This document shows, piece by piece, positions 1 to 10,104 of a stretch of DNA of 64,000 bases (positions are counted from its first letter, which is position 1; every line of letters starts with the position of its first letter). A model generated the notes under the pieces. It made no database searches. It was not told the origin of the DNA and saw nothing but the letters and a program-made list of their open reading frames with translations. The position numbers and the translations under genes were made by a program. The stretch is from Xanthobacter autotrophicus (GTDB lineage Bacteria; Pseudomonadota; Alphaproteobacteria; Rhizobiales; Xanthobacteraceae), in NCBI RefSeq assembly GCF_043194295.1, contig NZ_JBAFVK010000015.1. One strand, given 5' to 3'.

Positions 1-67
1 TGGACTCTCCGTTGGGTCTCTCTGGCGAACCTGAAGGGTGAAACTCGTGAGGCTCAGACCGACGCCG
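1..67 (-). other. spacer after fusA, probable tuf start at the edge
   Basis: This short stretch lies downstream of fusA on the minus strand. Read on that strand it ends in CGGAGAGTCCA at the window edge. GGAGAG is a good ribosome-binding site, and the terminal A (complement of base 1) would be the first base of an ATG if the sequence continues with TG. In str operons fusA is normally followed by tuf (EF-Tu), so tuf very likely begins exactly at the edge. No terminator is visible here, which fits cotranscription. This is inference, because the coding part is outside the window. Confidence 0.5.
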
Positions 68-2143
<2,076 letters not shown>

Positions 2144-2161
2144 GGAAGTCGTCCTCTCCGA

Positions 2162-2632
2162 TCACCAGCGATAATGCGAGAAGGCGCGGTTGGCTTCCGC
2201 CATCCGGTGCGTATCTTCGCGCTTCTTCACGGCAGCGCCGCGATTGTTGGCAGCATCGAGCAGCTCGGCGGACAGACGCTCCACCATGGTCTTCTCGTTG
2301 CGGGCGCGGGCCGAGGCGATGAGCCAGCGGATCGCCAGGGTCTGGCGACGCTCGTTCCGCACTTCGACGGGCACCTGGTAGGTGGCACCACCCACGCGGC
2401 GGGAGCGAACTTCCACCGCGGGAGCCACATTCTCGAGGGCCTGGATGAACACATCCACCGGATCGTGCTTGGCCTTGGTCTCGACCACGTCGAGAGCGCC
2501 ATAGACGATGCCTTCAGCCACCGACTTCTTGCCATCACGCATCACGGAATTCATGAAGCGGGACAGAGTGGTGGATCCATACTTGGGATCCGGAATGACT
2601 TCGCGGCGCTCGGCCTTGTGACGACGGGACAT
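2162..2632 (-). CDS. rpsG: 30S ribosomal protein S7
   Basis: S7 is a primary assembly protein of the small-subunit head and contacts mRNA and E-site tRNA. The 156-residue product is the usual length. It begins MSRRHKAERREVIPDPKYG and carries the conserved block SRFMNSVMRDGKKSVAE near residues 25-41, VRSRRVGGATYQVPVEV in the middle and a C-terminus rich in basic residues. It lies between rpsL (25-base gap) and fusA (18-base gap) in the minus-strand str operon. In other bacteria S7 represses translation of this operon by binding its own mRNA; no specific target site was resolved here. Confidence 0.98.
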   Translation of the reverse strand: MSRRHKAERREVIPDPKYGSTTLSRFMNSVMRDGKKSVAEGIVYGALDVVETKAKHDPVDVFIQALENVAPAVEVRSRRVGGATYQVPVEVRNERRQTLAIRWLIASARARNEKTMVERLSAELLDAANNRGAAVKKREDTHRMAEANRAFSHYRW

Positions 2633-2657
2633 CGTTCAGTTCCTCAACCTAGCCGGA

Positions 2658-3029
2658 TCACTTGGGCCGCTTCGCGCCGTACTTCGAACGGCGCTGCTTG
2701 CGGTTCTTGACGCCCTGGGTGTCCAGCACGCCGCGCAGGATGTGGTAACGCACACCAGGAAGATCCTTCACGCGGCCGCCGCGGATCATCACCACGGAGT
2801 GCTCCTGAAGGTTATGGCCTTCACCGGGAATGTAGCCGATCACTTCGTAGCTGTTGGTGAGCCGCACCTTGGCGACCTTACGCAGAGCCGAGTTCGGCTT
2901 CTTCGGGGTCGTCGTGTAGACGCGGGTGCAAACGCCGCGCTTCTGGGGGCTCGCCTGAAGCGCCGGCGCCTTGTCGCGCGCCTTCTGCGCTTCGCGCGGC
3001 TTACGGATCAGCTGGTTGATCGTCGGCAT
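2658..3029 (-). CDS. rpsL: 30S ribosomal protein S12
   Basis: S12 sits at the decoding centre and helps set translational accuracy. The product is 123 residues starting MPTINQLIRKPREAQ, the invariant family N-terminus. An in-frame extension upstream to 3071 is open but does not match the family, so 3029 is chosen. TTTPKKPNSA places lysines at residues 43-44 and the loop GGRVKDLPGVRYH is intact, so both classic streptomycin-resistance positions are wild type. It is the first gene of the minus-strand str operon in this window, and the operon promoter should lie in the 450-base stretch to its right. Confidence 0.98.
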   Translation of the reverse strand: MPTINQLIRKPREAQKARDKAPALQASPQKRGVCTRVYTTTPKKPNSALRKVAKVRLTNSYEVIGYIPGEGHNLQEHSVVMIRGGRVKDLPGVRYHILRGVLDTQGVKNRKQRRSKYGAKRPK

Positions 3030-3479
3030 GTACGCCTTCGCCTCGTCCTGATCTGCGGCCTGGGGCCGCATTCTTCATTCGACGACCGTTTTCAGGGGCC
3101 GCCACGACTGACCCCGTAGGGGGCCTCAAATTCCGCTCGCACCAACGAACACGAAAGGCGCCGTCCACGGCCCAAATGGGTGCGGACACGCCTTTCTCGC
3201 GACAGAGGATCACAGCGCGCAATTCCCTTGACGGGACGCCGCCGCGATCATGCACCTGAAGTTATCGCAGTGCTGTTCCTGGCAGCGTTTCGGCTCTTGG
3301 GATCGTCTCACTTCAGGCCGGGAAGCCTTGGAAGATGAGAAACCGATCACTCAGACGCCGACCGCCTGCCGCGAAGTGGGCTGCTTCTAGCTGCAGAGTC
3401 GCTAAACGTCAAGGGCCAGCGGGGCTCCGGCCCGGAAAAACCGCCCGTCGGCGTCACCGTCCAGGCGATGGCCTGATCG
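3030..3479. other. 450-bp non-coding stretch upstream of rpsL
   Basis: No gene is supported here. The stretch lies upstream of the minus-strand rpsL and downstream of the minus-strand LprI-like gene, so it should hold the str operon promoter and the end of the preceding transcript. A TTGAC-like hexamer is present near 3229 but on the plus strand and without a well-spaced -10 box. I could not assign a minus-strand promoter or a hairpin with confidence. Open frames crossing it on both strands lack recognisable protein sequence. Confidence 0.5.
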
Positions 3480-3980
3480 CTAGCGATCCCCGACACCGTC
3501 GGCAAAACTCTTTAGAAACAACACTCTTTCAGCGGTCATACGATTATAGCAGTCGGCCGCCATGGGGCGGGCCATGGTGCCGCCCTCATAAAACACATCA
3601 TAGAATGCGCAGGTTGTTTTGCGGGTTTCGATCCAGGAGCGCTCCGATTCCCTCAGCTGCCGCGCAGACTTCGCGGGGAGATCGGCGAGCACCTTTTTGT
3701 AATAGGTGTTCAGCCGCACGTCCCACGCCTTCAGTTCTCCGTCGTAGCAGCCCACCTGAGCCGAGGTCGACATGTCCCCGCTGCCGAGGCACGCATCGGC
3801 GACGATCCCGATGCAGCTGCGTCGGTCTCCCTTGTCGTCCTCGGTCCGCGCGAGGCAGGCAGCGATGATGGCATCCGCGCCACTTCCCGCCCACGCCGGG
3901 AGGGCCGTCGCCATGAACCCGCTCACCACGGACCCGGCGGCCAACAGCAGCGCTGGCAGAAATTGGTATCGCGCCTTCAT
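3480..3980 (-). CDS. secreted LprI-like (DUF1311) protein
   Basis: This 166-residue protein starts MKARYQFLPALLLAAGSVVS, a clear Sec signal peptide with a cleavage site after ALPAWA near residue 31, so the mature protein should be periplasmic. Four to six cysteines are spread over the mature part. The C-terminal half contains YYKKVLADLPAKSARQLRES, then RSWIETRKTTCAFYD, the pattern of the lysozyme-inhibitor LprI N-terminal / DUF1311 family. In that family the Trp and the following Cys are conserved. LprI of mycobacteria inhibits lysozyme, but most DUF1311 proteins have no known role. It is a single gene, 75 bases before the mdh stop on the same strand. Confidence 0.75.
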   Translation of the reverse strand: MKARYQFLPALLLAAGSVVSGFMATALPAWAGSGADAIIAACLARTEDDKGDRRSCIGIVADACLGSGDMSTSAQVGCYDGELKAWDVRLNTYYKKVLADLPAKSARQLRESERSWIETRKTTCAFYDVFYEGGTMARPMAADCYNRMTAERVLFLKSFADGVGDR

Positions 3981-4055
3981 CCGCCACTCCCGCGCTCGAC
4001 CGTCTTGGAGAGGCGCCGCCCTGGGGGCCGAGGGCCCGGAGGGCGGCAGCCTTCA

Positions 4056-5039
4056 TCAGCCGAGCAGGGCGGCGACGCCGTCGCGCTCTTCGAGCAGCTC
4101 GTTCAGGGTCTTGTCGAACATGGACTTGGAAAAATCGTCCATGGGCAGGCCCTTCACGACCTCGTACGCGCCGCCGCTGCACACTGCAGGGACGCCGAAC
4201 ACGATGCCCTCGGGCACGCCATAGGAGCCGTCGGACGCCACGCCCATGGAGACCCACTTGCCATCGGTGCCATGGATCCAGTCATGCATGTGGTCCACGG
4301 CGGCATTGGCGGCCGAGGCGGCCGACGACAGGCCACGGGCCTCGATGATGGCGGCGCCGCGCTTGCCCACCTTGGGAAGCAGCGTCTCGCGATACCAGGT
4401 CTCGTCGTTGATGAGCTCCGGCAGCGGCTTGCCGTTCGCGGTGGCGAAGCGGTAGTCGGCATACATGGTCGGGGAGTGGTTGCCCCACACCGCTACCTTC
4501 TCGATGTCCGCCGTGGCGATGCCGGCCTTGGCCGCGAACTGCGACAGGGCGCGGTTGTGGTCGAGGCGGAGCATGGCGGTGATGTTCTTCGCCGGCAGGT
4601 CCGGGGCGCTCTTGGCGGTGATGTAGGCGTTGGTGTTGGCCGGATTGCCCACCACCAACACCTTCACGTCGCGCTTGGCCACCTCGTTCAGCGCCTTGCC
4701 CTGGACCTTGAAGATCTCGGCGTTGGCGGAGAGCAGGTCGGCGCGCTCCATGCCCTTCGAGCGCGGACGGGCGCCGACGAGCACCGCAGCGTCGATGTCC
4801 TTGAACGCCACCTTGGGGTCATCGGTGATGACGACGCCGGCAAGGTTCGGGAACGCGCAGTCCTCAAGCTCCATCACGACGCCGCCGACGGCGGCCTGCG
4901 CCTGCGGCAGGTCCAGAAGCTGGAGGATGACCGGCTGGTCCTTGCCGTACATGTCGCCGTTGGCGATGCGGAAAAGCAGCGAATAGCAAATCTGACCGGC
5001 GGCGCCCGTGACAGCGACGCGAACGGCGGGTTTGGTCAT
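4056..5039 (-). CDS. mdh: malate dehydrogenase
   Basis: It interconverts malate and oxaloacetate with NAD in the TCA cycle, in the cytoplasm. The 327-residue protein has the dinucleotide-binding motif GAAGQICYSLL at residues 13-23. The substrate arginine region is GARPRSKGMERADLL, the Asp-Arg pair lies in RLDHNRALSQFA and the catalytic His in WGNHSPTMYAD. The sequence belongs to the cytosolic-eukaryote / Thermus-like MDH group. It is not the shorter LDH-like MDH that most alphaproteobacteria keep beside sucCD. A small hairpin (CGAGCC / GGCTCG around 5064-5080) lies in its 5' leader. The gene stands alone, with fumC 3.4 kb away. Confidence 0.95.
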   Translation of the reverse strand: MTKPAVRVAVTGAAGQICYSLLFRIANGDMYGKDQPVILQLLDLPQAQAAVGGVVMELEDCAFPNLAGVVITDDPKVAFKDIDAAVLVGARPRSKGMERADLLSANAEIFKVQGKALNEVAKRDVKVLVVGNPANTNAYITAKSAPDLPAKNITAMLRLDHNRALSQFAAKAGIATADIEKVAVWGNHSPTMYADYRFATANGKPLPELINDETWYRETLLPKVGKRGAAIIEARGLSSAASAANAAVDHMHDWIHGTDGKWVSMGVASDGSYGVPEGIVFGVPAVCSGGAYEVVKGLPMDDFSKSMFDKTLNELLEERDGVAALLG

Positions 5040-5282
5040 GAGAAGAAGCCCTTATGCCTTAGGTCGAGCCCCGAAGGCTCGGGCGCGCAATCTATGCCGC
5101 AGCGCCGCGGAAGGAAAGGCGCTGCGCGGAGCCGATTCGGGGCATGTCGTGGGACCTTGGTCTTAGGCCGGCTGCGGACCATGAGCGCCACCTCCCGCAC
5201 CGTGCGGCGGGCTCAGGCCTTGGGAAATCTCGCCGCCTTCAGGAAAACGGCCCGTTCCTGCAAGTGGTCGCCGCCAACGTCC
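5040..5282. other. spacer upstream of mdh
   Basis: This stretch separates the mdh start from the end of the TPM-domain gene on the same strand, so it should contain the mdh promoter and the end of the LemA-TPM transcript. The inverted repeat CGAGCC-CCGAA-GGCTCG style hairpin at about 5064-5080 would form in the mdh leader, 25 bases before the start codon. No convincing promoter hexamers were found. Confidence 0.4.
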
Positions 5283-5942
5283 TCACAGCACGATCACGTG
5301 GTTGGCGAGTTCGTTGCGATCCCCGGGACGGCGCGGCAGCGGGCCTGACAGCAATTCTCCCGCCTTCTCCACCCCGCAGACCAGCCCATCCGCCAGGCTC
5401 CCCTGCCGCGCACGGGAGGCGACGGCATCGCAGATGTCCTGCCAGGCGCCGTGGCCGAGGGGGGTGTGGACGCCCTCGTCCGCCACCACCTCCACCAGCC
5501 GCTCGCGGGCGGCGGCATAGATGAGGATGCCGGTGCGACCCGCCGTCTGGGGAATGCCATAGGCCAGGAAGGTCTCGATCGCGGCGCTGCGGGCGGCTGC
5601 CTTAAGGGCAAGGCGCGGGATCACCCGATGGACGACGCCCGGCAGCATGAGGACCGACGCCAACACCACGAACAGCACCGCCTGCACGGCAAGAAGCTCC
5701 AGTGCCGGCATGGGCCTTAGCAAGCCAATGAACCAGGGCAGCACCAGCGCCGCGAGCGAGGCCCACAGGACTGAGAAGAAGGGATGCTGCACCAGCGGCG
5801 CACGAGCGACCACCACGCGGATCTCAGCGGAGGTCCGGGTCTCGGCGGCAGCGACCGCCTCGGCGATGCGCGCCAGCGCCGCCTCCGAAAGCCCGGAGAC
5901 GCTGGTGTCGGAGGACGACAAATCCCGTTCGGCGGCGCTCAT
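5283..5942 (-). CDS. TPM-domain (Psb32-like) membrane protein
   Basis: The protein has 219 residues if it starts at MSAAERDLSSSDTSVSG. An upstream in-frame extension to 6035 is rejected because it overlaps unrelated sequence. Residues about 14-40 (LSEAALARIAEAVAAAETRT, then SAEIRVVVARAPL) open a TPM fold. Two hydrophobic helices follow (FFSVLWASLAALVLPWFIGL and LLAVQAVLFVVLASVLML), then a soluble half with GIPQTAGRTGILIYAAARER and DEGVHTPLGHGAWQDICDAV, typical of YgcG/TPM paralogues. The helices inserted into the domain put it in the inner membrane. It is the last gene of a leftward LemA-TPM-TPM group. Function is unknown; family members are linked to envelope or membrane-protein quality control. 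Confidence 0.8.
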   Translation of the reverse strand: MSAAERDLSSSDTSVSGLSEAALARIAEAVAAAETRTSAEIRVVVARAPLVQHPFFSVLWASLAALVLPWFIGLLRPMPALELLAVQAVLFVVLASVLMLPGVVHRVIPRLALKAAARSAAIETFLAYGIPQTAGRTGILIYAAARERLVEVVADEGVHTPLGHGAWQDICDAVASRARQGSLADGLVCGVEKAGELLSGPLPRRPGDRNELANHVIVL

Positions 5943-6041
5943 GGCGTGTTCCCTTCCATCGGCGGCTTTGCCGCTCGTGCTGAACGGGCGCCCCAGCCAT
6001 GGCCGGACTGCCCTACCTTTATACCATAACAGCAACCGACC

Positions 6042-6848
6042 TCACCAACCGCCGGACGCACCACCCCCGCCGGAGGAGCCGCCTCCCCCCGACCAACCTC
6101 CGCCCCCGCCAGATCCGCCGCCCGAGCCGGAGCCCCAGTCCCAGGTTGCGATGGGTCCCGCCGCCCAGCCGCCACGTCGGCCGCGAGATGCCACACCACC
6201 GCGCGGGCCGCCGCCGCCCCGCGTCACCCGCCAGATGACGAAGCCCCAGAAGGCGATCATGGCGATGAGGAAGATGACGTTGTCCACCTCCTCCTCGGTC
6301 CAGCCGGACTGTTCCAGCGCCTTGGCGCGGGCACGGGCCTCGTCGGGATCGAGATTGAGGATTTCAAGGATGGCGTCGGTGCCCTTCACGATGCCGCCGG
6401 CCATGTCTCCGGCCTTGAAGGCGGGAACGATGGCGTTGCGGATGATGGTGGAGGCCACCGCGTCGGTCAGGATGCCTTCAAGTCCATAGCCCACCTCGAT
6501 GCGCACCTTGCGATCGGTGGGGGCGACGAGGAGGAGCACGCCGTTGTTCTTCTTCGCCTGGCCGATCTGCCAGAAGCGGAACAGGCGGTTGGCGTAATCC
6601 TCCACCGAGGTGCCCTGGAGCGAGGGCACGGTGGCCACCACCACCTGGTCGGTGGCCTTGGCCTCCTGCACCGCCAGCTTGGCGTCCAGCCCCGCCACGG
6701 TTCCGGCGTCCAGCACGCGGGCGGCATCCACCACACGGCCGGTGAGTGGCGGAAATGTCAGCTCCGCCCGCGCCGACGCGCCGAAAAGAAGCACCAGGGC
6801 GAAAACAGCCGGCGTCAATGACCGGAGGGAATTGGACAGGCGGAGCAT
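6042..6848 (-). CDS. TPM-domain (YgcG-like) exported protein
   Basis: The start at 6848 gives a 268-residue protein beginning MLRLSNSLRSLTPAVFAL, a signal peptide ending near ASARAE. The mature part starts LTFPPLTGRVVDAARVLDAG, the canonical TPM opening, and includes FRFWQIGQAKKNNGVLLLVA and RIEVGYGLEGILTDA, the conserved core. A C-terminal transmembrane helix (VIFLIAMIAFWGFVIW) is followed by a Gly/Ser/Trp-rich tail ending GGGGASGGW, the usual YgcG layout. It lies 17 bases after lemA and 99 bases before a second TPM gene, all on the minus strand. LemA-YgcG pairs are widespread; the tail probably faces the cytoplasm. Exact function is unknown. Confidence 0.88.
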   Translation of the reverse strand: MLRLSNSLRSLTPAVFALVLLFGASARAELTFPPLTGRVVDAARVLDAGTVAGLDAKLAVQEAKATDQVVVATVPSLQGTSVEDYANRLFRFWQIGQAKKNNGVLLLVAPTDRKVRIEVGYGLEGILTDAVASTIIRNAIVPAFKAGDMAGGIVKGTDAILEILNLDPDEARARAKALEQSGWTEEEVDNVIFLIAMIAFWGFVIWRVTRGGGGPRGGVASRGRRGGWAAGPIATWDWGSGSGGGSGGGGGWSGGGGSSGGGGASGGW

Positions 6849-6865
6849 GGCCGCCTCCCTCAGGT

Positions 6866-7492
6866 TCAGTTGAACTTCACCTTGGGCACCTGCATCTGCT
6901 GCTCGGAGATGGTGAAGGTCTCCATGGGCCGGTAGCCGCGATAGAAGGTGGAGGCCCACAGCAGGCCGGGGAAGGTCTTCAGCTCGGTATTATAGATCCG
7001 CACCGCCTCGATATAATCGCGCCGGGCCACGGCGATGCGGTTCTCCGTGCCCTCGATCTGCGATTGCAGGGCGAGAAAGTTCTGGTTGGACTTCAGGTCC
7101 GGATAGGCCTCCGACACAGCGATCAACCGGCCGAGCGCGCTGGAGAGGCCCGCCTGCGCATCCTGGAACTGCTTGAACTGGGCCGGATCAGTGATGGTGG
7201 AAGCGTCGACCCGGATCGAGGTGGCCTTGGCGCGCGCCTCGATGACTGAGGTCAGCACGTCCTTCTCCTGGGCGGCATAGCCCTTCACCGTTTCCACCAG
7301 ATTTGGAATGAGGTCGGAGCGGCGCTGATACTGGTTCATCACCTCACTCCAGGCGGCCTTGGCCCGCTCTTCCTCGGTGGGGATCACGTTGATCCCGCAG
7401 CCGGCCAGTACCAGCCCGGCGAGCACGGCGAAGAGCGGCGCCCGCAGCCGGGCGAAATGCTGGAGTGCGGTGGACTTGAGCGCGGTGATCAT
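6866..7492 (-). CDS. lemA: LemA family lipoprotein
   Basis: The start at 7492 gives a 208-residue protein, MITALKSTALQHFARLR, followed by a lipoprotein signal with lipobox LAGC (AGLVLAGCGINVIP). The mature part is the LemA coiled-coil fold: AWSEVMNQYQRRSDLIPNLV, then VETVKGYAAQEKDVLTSVIEA, QNFLALQSQIEGTENRIAVA and FPGLLWASTFYRGYRPMETF. It is the first gene of a leftward group with two TPM-domain proteins (17-base gap to the next). LemA proteins are helical envelope proteins of unclear role. The upstream extension to 7558 would bury the signal peptide and is rejected. Confidence 0.92.
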   Translation of the reverse strand: MITALKSTALQHFARLRAPLFAVLAGLVLAGCGINVIPTEEERAKAAWSEVMNQYQRRSDLIPNLVETVKGYAAQEKDVLTSVIEARAKATSIRVDASTITDPAQFKQFQDAQAGLSSALGRLIAVSEAYPDLKSNQNFLALQSQIEGTENRIAVARRDYIEAVRIYNTELKTFPGLLWASTFYRGYRPMETFTISEQQMQVPKVKFN

Positions 7493-7611
7493 GTGGCCCC
7501 TCCCCTGTCTTGGCGCGCTTATAACACGGCGCAGCTCGGGAAAGGTCCCTGGGAGCATCCCTCAGGCTGACGCCCCCGGGAAGCCTCCCCTCTCACCCGA
7601 TGCCTCACCTG

Positions 7612-7709
7612 CGATCTCACTTCGGAGACTTCACTTCGGGGAATTCATTGGGGGGACCTCACTTTGGGGGATTTCACTTGGGGGACCTCACTTGGGGGAT
7701 TTCACTTGG
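7612..7709. repeat. 14-bp tandem repeat at the end of the ParB-like gene
   Basis: About seven imperfect copies of a 14-base unit of the form GGGGATTTCACTTG / GGGGACCTCACTTG run head to tail, with drift in the leftmost copies. The rightmost copy covers the last codons and the stop of the minus-strand ParB-like gene (stop at 7702-7704). On the minus strand each unit reads CAAGTGAAATCCCC or CAAGTGAGGTCCCC, so several units carry TGA. There are no spacers, so it is not a CRISPR array. Confidence 0.85.
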
Positions 7710-8322
7710 AACCGAGATAGCCCGGCAGGTCCTGGGCCTCGTCGAGGCGGGAGAGCTTCACCGCCAGCTTTTCCGCCAGCTCGATGTCGCTCTGGAGCAG
7801 CCGCGTGGTCATGAAGGAGCGGTAATAGTTGCCCCACATGAATTCCTGGAACGGGGTGTCCAGGTTCGTGTAGGCATCGCCGCGGACCCCTCGGGCGAGC
7901 GTGCGCCACGGGTTGTCTGTAAGCTCGCTGATGTGCCCGGGGATCTTGACGCATGGCCGCCGGTTGCCGTCCACGTCGATGGGCCAGCACAGGCCCTGCG
8001 CTTCCATGCGATGCCAGAAGGTCGGCAGATCAAGATCGGACCAGTCCGCATCCTCCCGGGGCCTGCCCACCAGCACCGTGTCGTGGCCGGCGAGCAGCAG
8101 AGCGCGGCACAAATGGTGATGGTCGGTCATATAGAGGCGCTTCTTCGGCCCGATCACATAGGGCACCGCCTTCTTCTCGAGCTGCGCCCGGAGCGCGCTC
8201 CGCGAGAGGCCGGCCATCTGCTGCGCCCGGCGCTTCACCTCGTCCATGCCAAGGTTGAGCTGGGTGGGGTGCAGGGCGTCTATGGCGACCTCCCTGAGGT
8301 CGTCTGGATTCGCGTCCGTCAT
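7702..8322 (-). CDS. stand-alone ParB-like (ParBc_2) protein
   Basis: The 206-residue product starts MTDANPDDLREVAIDALHPT. A GAGGTGA site 7 bases upstream of the ATG at 8322 decides this start over an in-frame extension to 8385. LHPTQLNLGMDEVKRRAQQM and VPYVIGPKKRLYMTDHHHLC contain the ParB/Srx-like core with a DHHH motif near residue 68, as in the ParBc_2 family of putative ParB-like nucleases. No partner ParA and no helix-turn-helix are seen, so a role in chromosome partition is unlikely. The C-terminal half (WGNYYRSFMTTRLLQSD) is unassigned. It lies downstream of fumC behind a terminator. Its 3' end merges into a tandem repeat. Confidence 0.75.
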   Translation of the reverse strand: MTDANPDDLREVAIDALHPTQLNLGMDEVKRRAQQMAGLSRSALRAQLEKKAVPYVIGPKKRLYMTDHHHLCRALLLAGHDTVLVGRPREDADWSDLDLPTFWHRMEAQGLCWPIDVDGNRRPCVKIPGHISELTDNPWRTLARGVRGDAYTNLDTPFQEFMWGNYYRSFMTTRLLQSDIELAEKLAVKLSRLDEAQDLPGYLGSK

Positions 8323-8396
8323 GGCGTCACCTCGCGCGGAAGCCGGCTTGCGCCGGACCAGCGGCGGCGCGTTTCCCGAAGTCATAGCATGGCCGT

Positions 8397-8435
8397 AAAC
8401 AAACGCGGCGGCACCCCGTCCGGAATGCCGCCGCG
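8397..8435 (-). terminator. intrinsic terminator of fumC
   Basis: A perfect 10-bp stem, CGCGGCGGCA (8404-8413) and TGCCGCCGCG (8426-8435), has a 12-base loop. On the minus strand it is followed by TTTGTTTA. It lies 24 bases past the fumC stop, so it is a rho-independent terminator for fumC. Confidence 0.8.
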
Positions 8436-8458
8436 CCGGTGCTGAAGCCAGACCGGTA

Positions 8459-9847
8459 TCAGCCGGGCGAGATCATGTTCTCCGGACGCACGACAGCGTC
8501 GAACTCCTCGTTGGTCACATAGCCGCCGCCGACGGCTTCCTCGCGCAGGGTGGTGCCATTCTTGTGGGCGGTCTTGGCGATTTTGGCGGCGTTGTCGTAG
8601 CCGATCTTCGGGGCCAGCGCGGTGACCAGCATGAGCGAGCGCTCCAGCGCCGCCTTGATGTTGTCCTCGCGGGCCTCGATGCCAACGACGCAGTTCTCGG
8701 TGAAGCTGACCGCCGCATCCGCCATCAGCCGTACCGACTGGAGGAAGTTGTAGGCCATCACCGGGTTGTAGACGTTCAGCTCGAAGTGTCCCTGGCTGCC
8801 GGCGAAGCTGAGCGCGGCATTGTTGCCGAAGATCTGCACGCAGACCTGTGTCAGCGCCTCGCACTGGGTGGGGTTCACCTTGCCCGGCATGATGGACGAG
8901 CCGGGCTCGTTCTCCGGCAGCGACAGCTCGCCGAGGCCCGAGCGCGGGCCCGAGCCGAGCAGGCGGATGTCGTTGGCGATCTTGAACAGCGAGGCCGCCA
9001 CCGTGTTGATGGCGCCGTGCGAGAACACCATCGCGTCGTGGGCGGCCAGCGCCTCGAACTTGTTGGGCGCCGAGGTGAAGGGCAGGCCGGTGATGGAGGC
9101 GATCTTGTCCGCCACCGCCTCGGCAAAACCAACCGGCGCGTTGAGGCCAGTACCCACCGCAGTACCGCCCTGCGCCAGCTGCATCAGCGCCGGGAGGGTC
9201 AGCTCGATGCGCTTGATGCCGTTTTCCACCTGCTGGGTGTAGCCGGAGAATTCCTGGCCCAGCGTGAGCGGGGTGGCGTCCTGGGTGTGGGTGCGGCCGA
9301 TCTTGATGACCTTCGCCCACTGCTGCGACTTGTCGTTGAGAGCGTTGCGCAGCTGCTGGAGGGCCGGCAGCAGGCGATGGACGATCTCCTCCGCGCAGGC
9401 GATGTGCATGGCGGTGGGATAGGTGTCGTTGGACGACTGGCTCATATTCACGTGATCGTTGGGATGCACGGGCTTCTTGGAGCCCATTTCCCCGCCGAGC
9501 ATCTCGATGGCCCGGTTCGAGATCACTTCATTGGCGTTCATGTTGGACTGGGTGCCCGAACCGGTCTGCCAGACGGCGAGGGGGAAATGGGCATCAAGCT
9601 TGCCCTCGATCACCTCCTGCGCGGCGACGACGATGGCGTCGGCAAGCTTGGGATCGAGCCGGCCGAGGTCGCGATTTACTTCGGCGGCGGCCCGCTTGAC
9701 GATGCCGAGGGCACGGACGACCGGAAGCGGCTGCTTTTCCCAGCCGATCTTGAAATTCCCAAGCGAGCGCTGCGCCTGCGCACCCCAATAGCGGTCGGAC
9801 TGAACTTCAATGGGACCGAACGTATCGGTCTCGATGCGGGTGCTCAT
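8459..9847 (-). CDS. fumC: class II fumarate hydratase
   Basis: It hydrates fumarate to malate in the TCA cycle as an iron-free homotetramer. The 462-residue product is the normal class II length. It begins MSTRIETDTFGPIEVQSDRY and contains GSGTQSNMNANEVISNRA, HPNDHVNMSQSSNDTYPTAM, the TVGRTHTQDATPLT-type block (here KIGRTHTQDATPLTLGQEFS) and the family signature GSSIMPGKVNPTQCEAL with the catalytic serine loop. It is monocistronic on the minus strand and ends in a clear terminator at 8397-8435. Two small conserved genes diverge from its 5' end. Confidence 0.98.
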   Translation of the reverse strand: MSTRIETDTFGPIEVQSDRYWGAQAQRSLGNFKIGWEKQPLPVVRALGIVKRAAAEVNRDLGRLDPKLADAIVVAAQEVIEGKLDAHFPLAVWQTGSGTQSNMNANEVISNRAIEMLGGEMGSKKPVHPNDHVNMSQSSNDTYPTAMHIACAEEIVHRLLPALQQLRNALNDKSQQWAKVIKIGRTHTQDATPLTLGQEFSGYTQQVENGIKRIELTLPALMQLAQGGTAVGTGLNAPVGFAEAVADKIASITGLPFTSAPNKFEALAAHDAMVFSHGAINTVAASLFKIANDIRLLGSGPRSGLGELSLPENEPGSSIMPGKVNPTQCEALTQVCVQIFGNNAALSFAGSQGHFELNVYNPVMAYNFLQSVRLMADAAVSFTENCVVGIEAREDNIKAALERSLMLVTALAPKIGYDNAAKIAKTAHKNGTTLREEAVGGGYVTNEEFDAVVRPENMISPG

Positions 9848-10104
9848 CGCCTTAGCCTTTCAATGGTCACGCGGCGGCGGGCTCATAGCACAGCTGACGG
9901 CCCTCGGGGGAGCTAGACCTCTAGGCTAAAATAATTCCAAGGCGGTAGCCGGCGGATGTTACCTCTCCAACAATTCGCCATATCCTTAGGTTGCCTTGAG
10001 GTATTAGTATCTCATTGGGCTCGTGGGCCTGACGCGGTGCGCCGGCCGTATAAGATCACCGGCCGCCGGGTGCGGAGGAAACCGGCGACAAGGTGAGAAA
10101 AGCG
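9848..10104. promoter_or_regulatory. divergent fumC / DUF4169 control region
   Basis: This 257-base stretch separates two divergent transcripts, so both promoters must be here. A TATAAG hexamer at 10049-10054, inside the interrupted inverted repeat CGGCCG...CGGCCG, is a possible -10 box for the plus-strand genes, but a matching -35 is not obvious. The AT-rich part is 9926-10015, unusual for this genome and typical of promoter DNA. Confidence 0.35.

Noticed and set aside
2658..3029. rpsL checked for streptomycin-resistance changes
   Set aside because: Lys-43 and the Lys in GGRVKDLPGV are wild type.
3963..5348. A plus-strand frame opposite mdh
   Set aside because: Antisense shadow; mdh is certain and the frame has no ribosome site or motif.
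7612..7709. Short repeats considered as a CRISPR array
   Set aside because: Units are 14 bases, contiguous and without spacers, and no cas genes are present.
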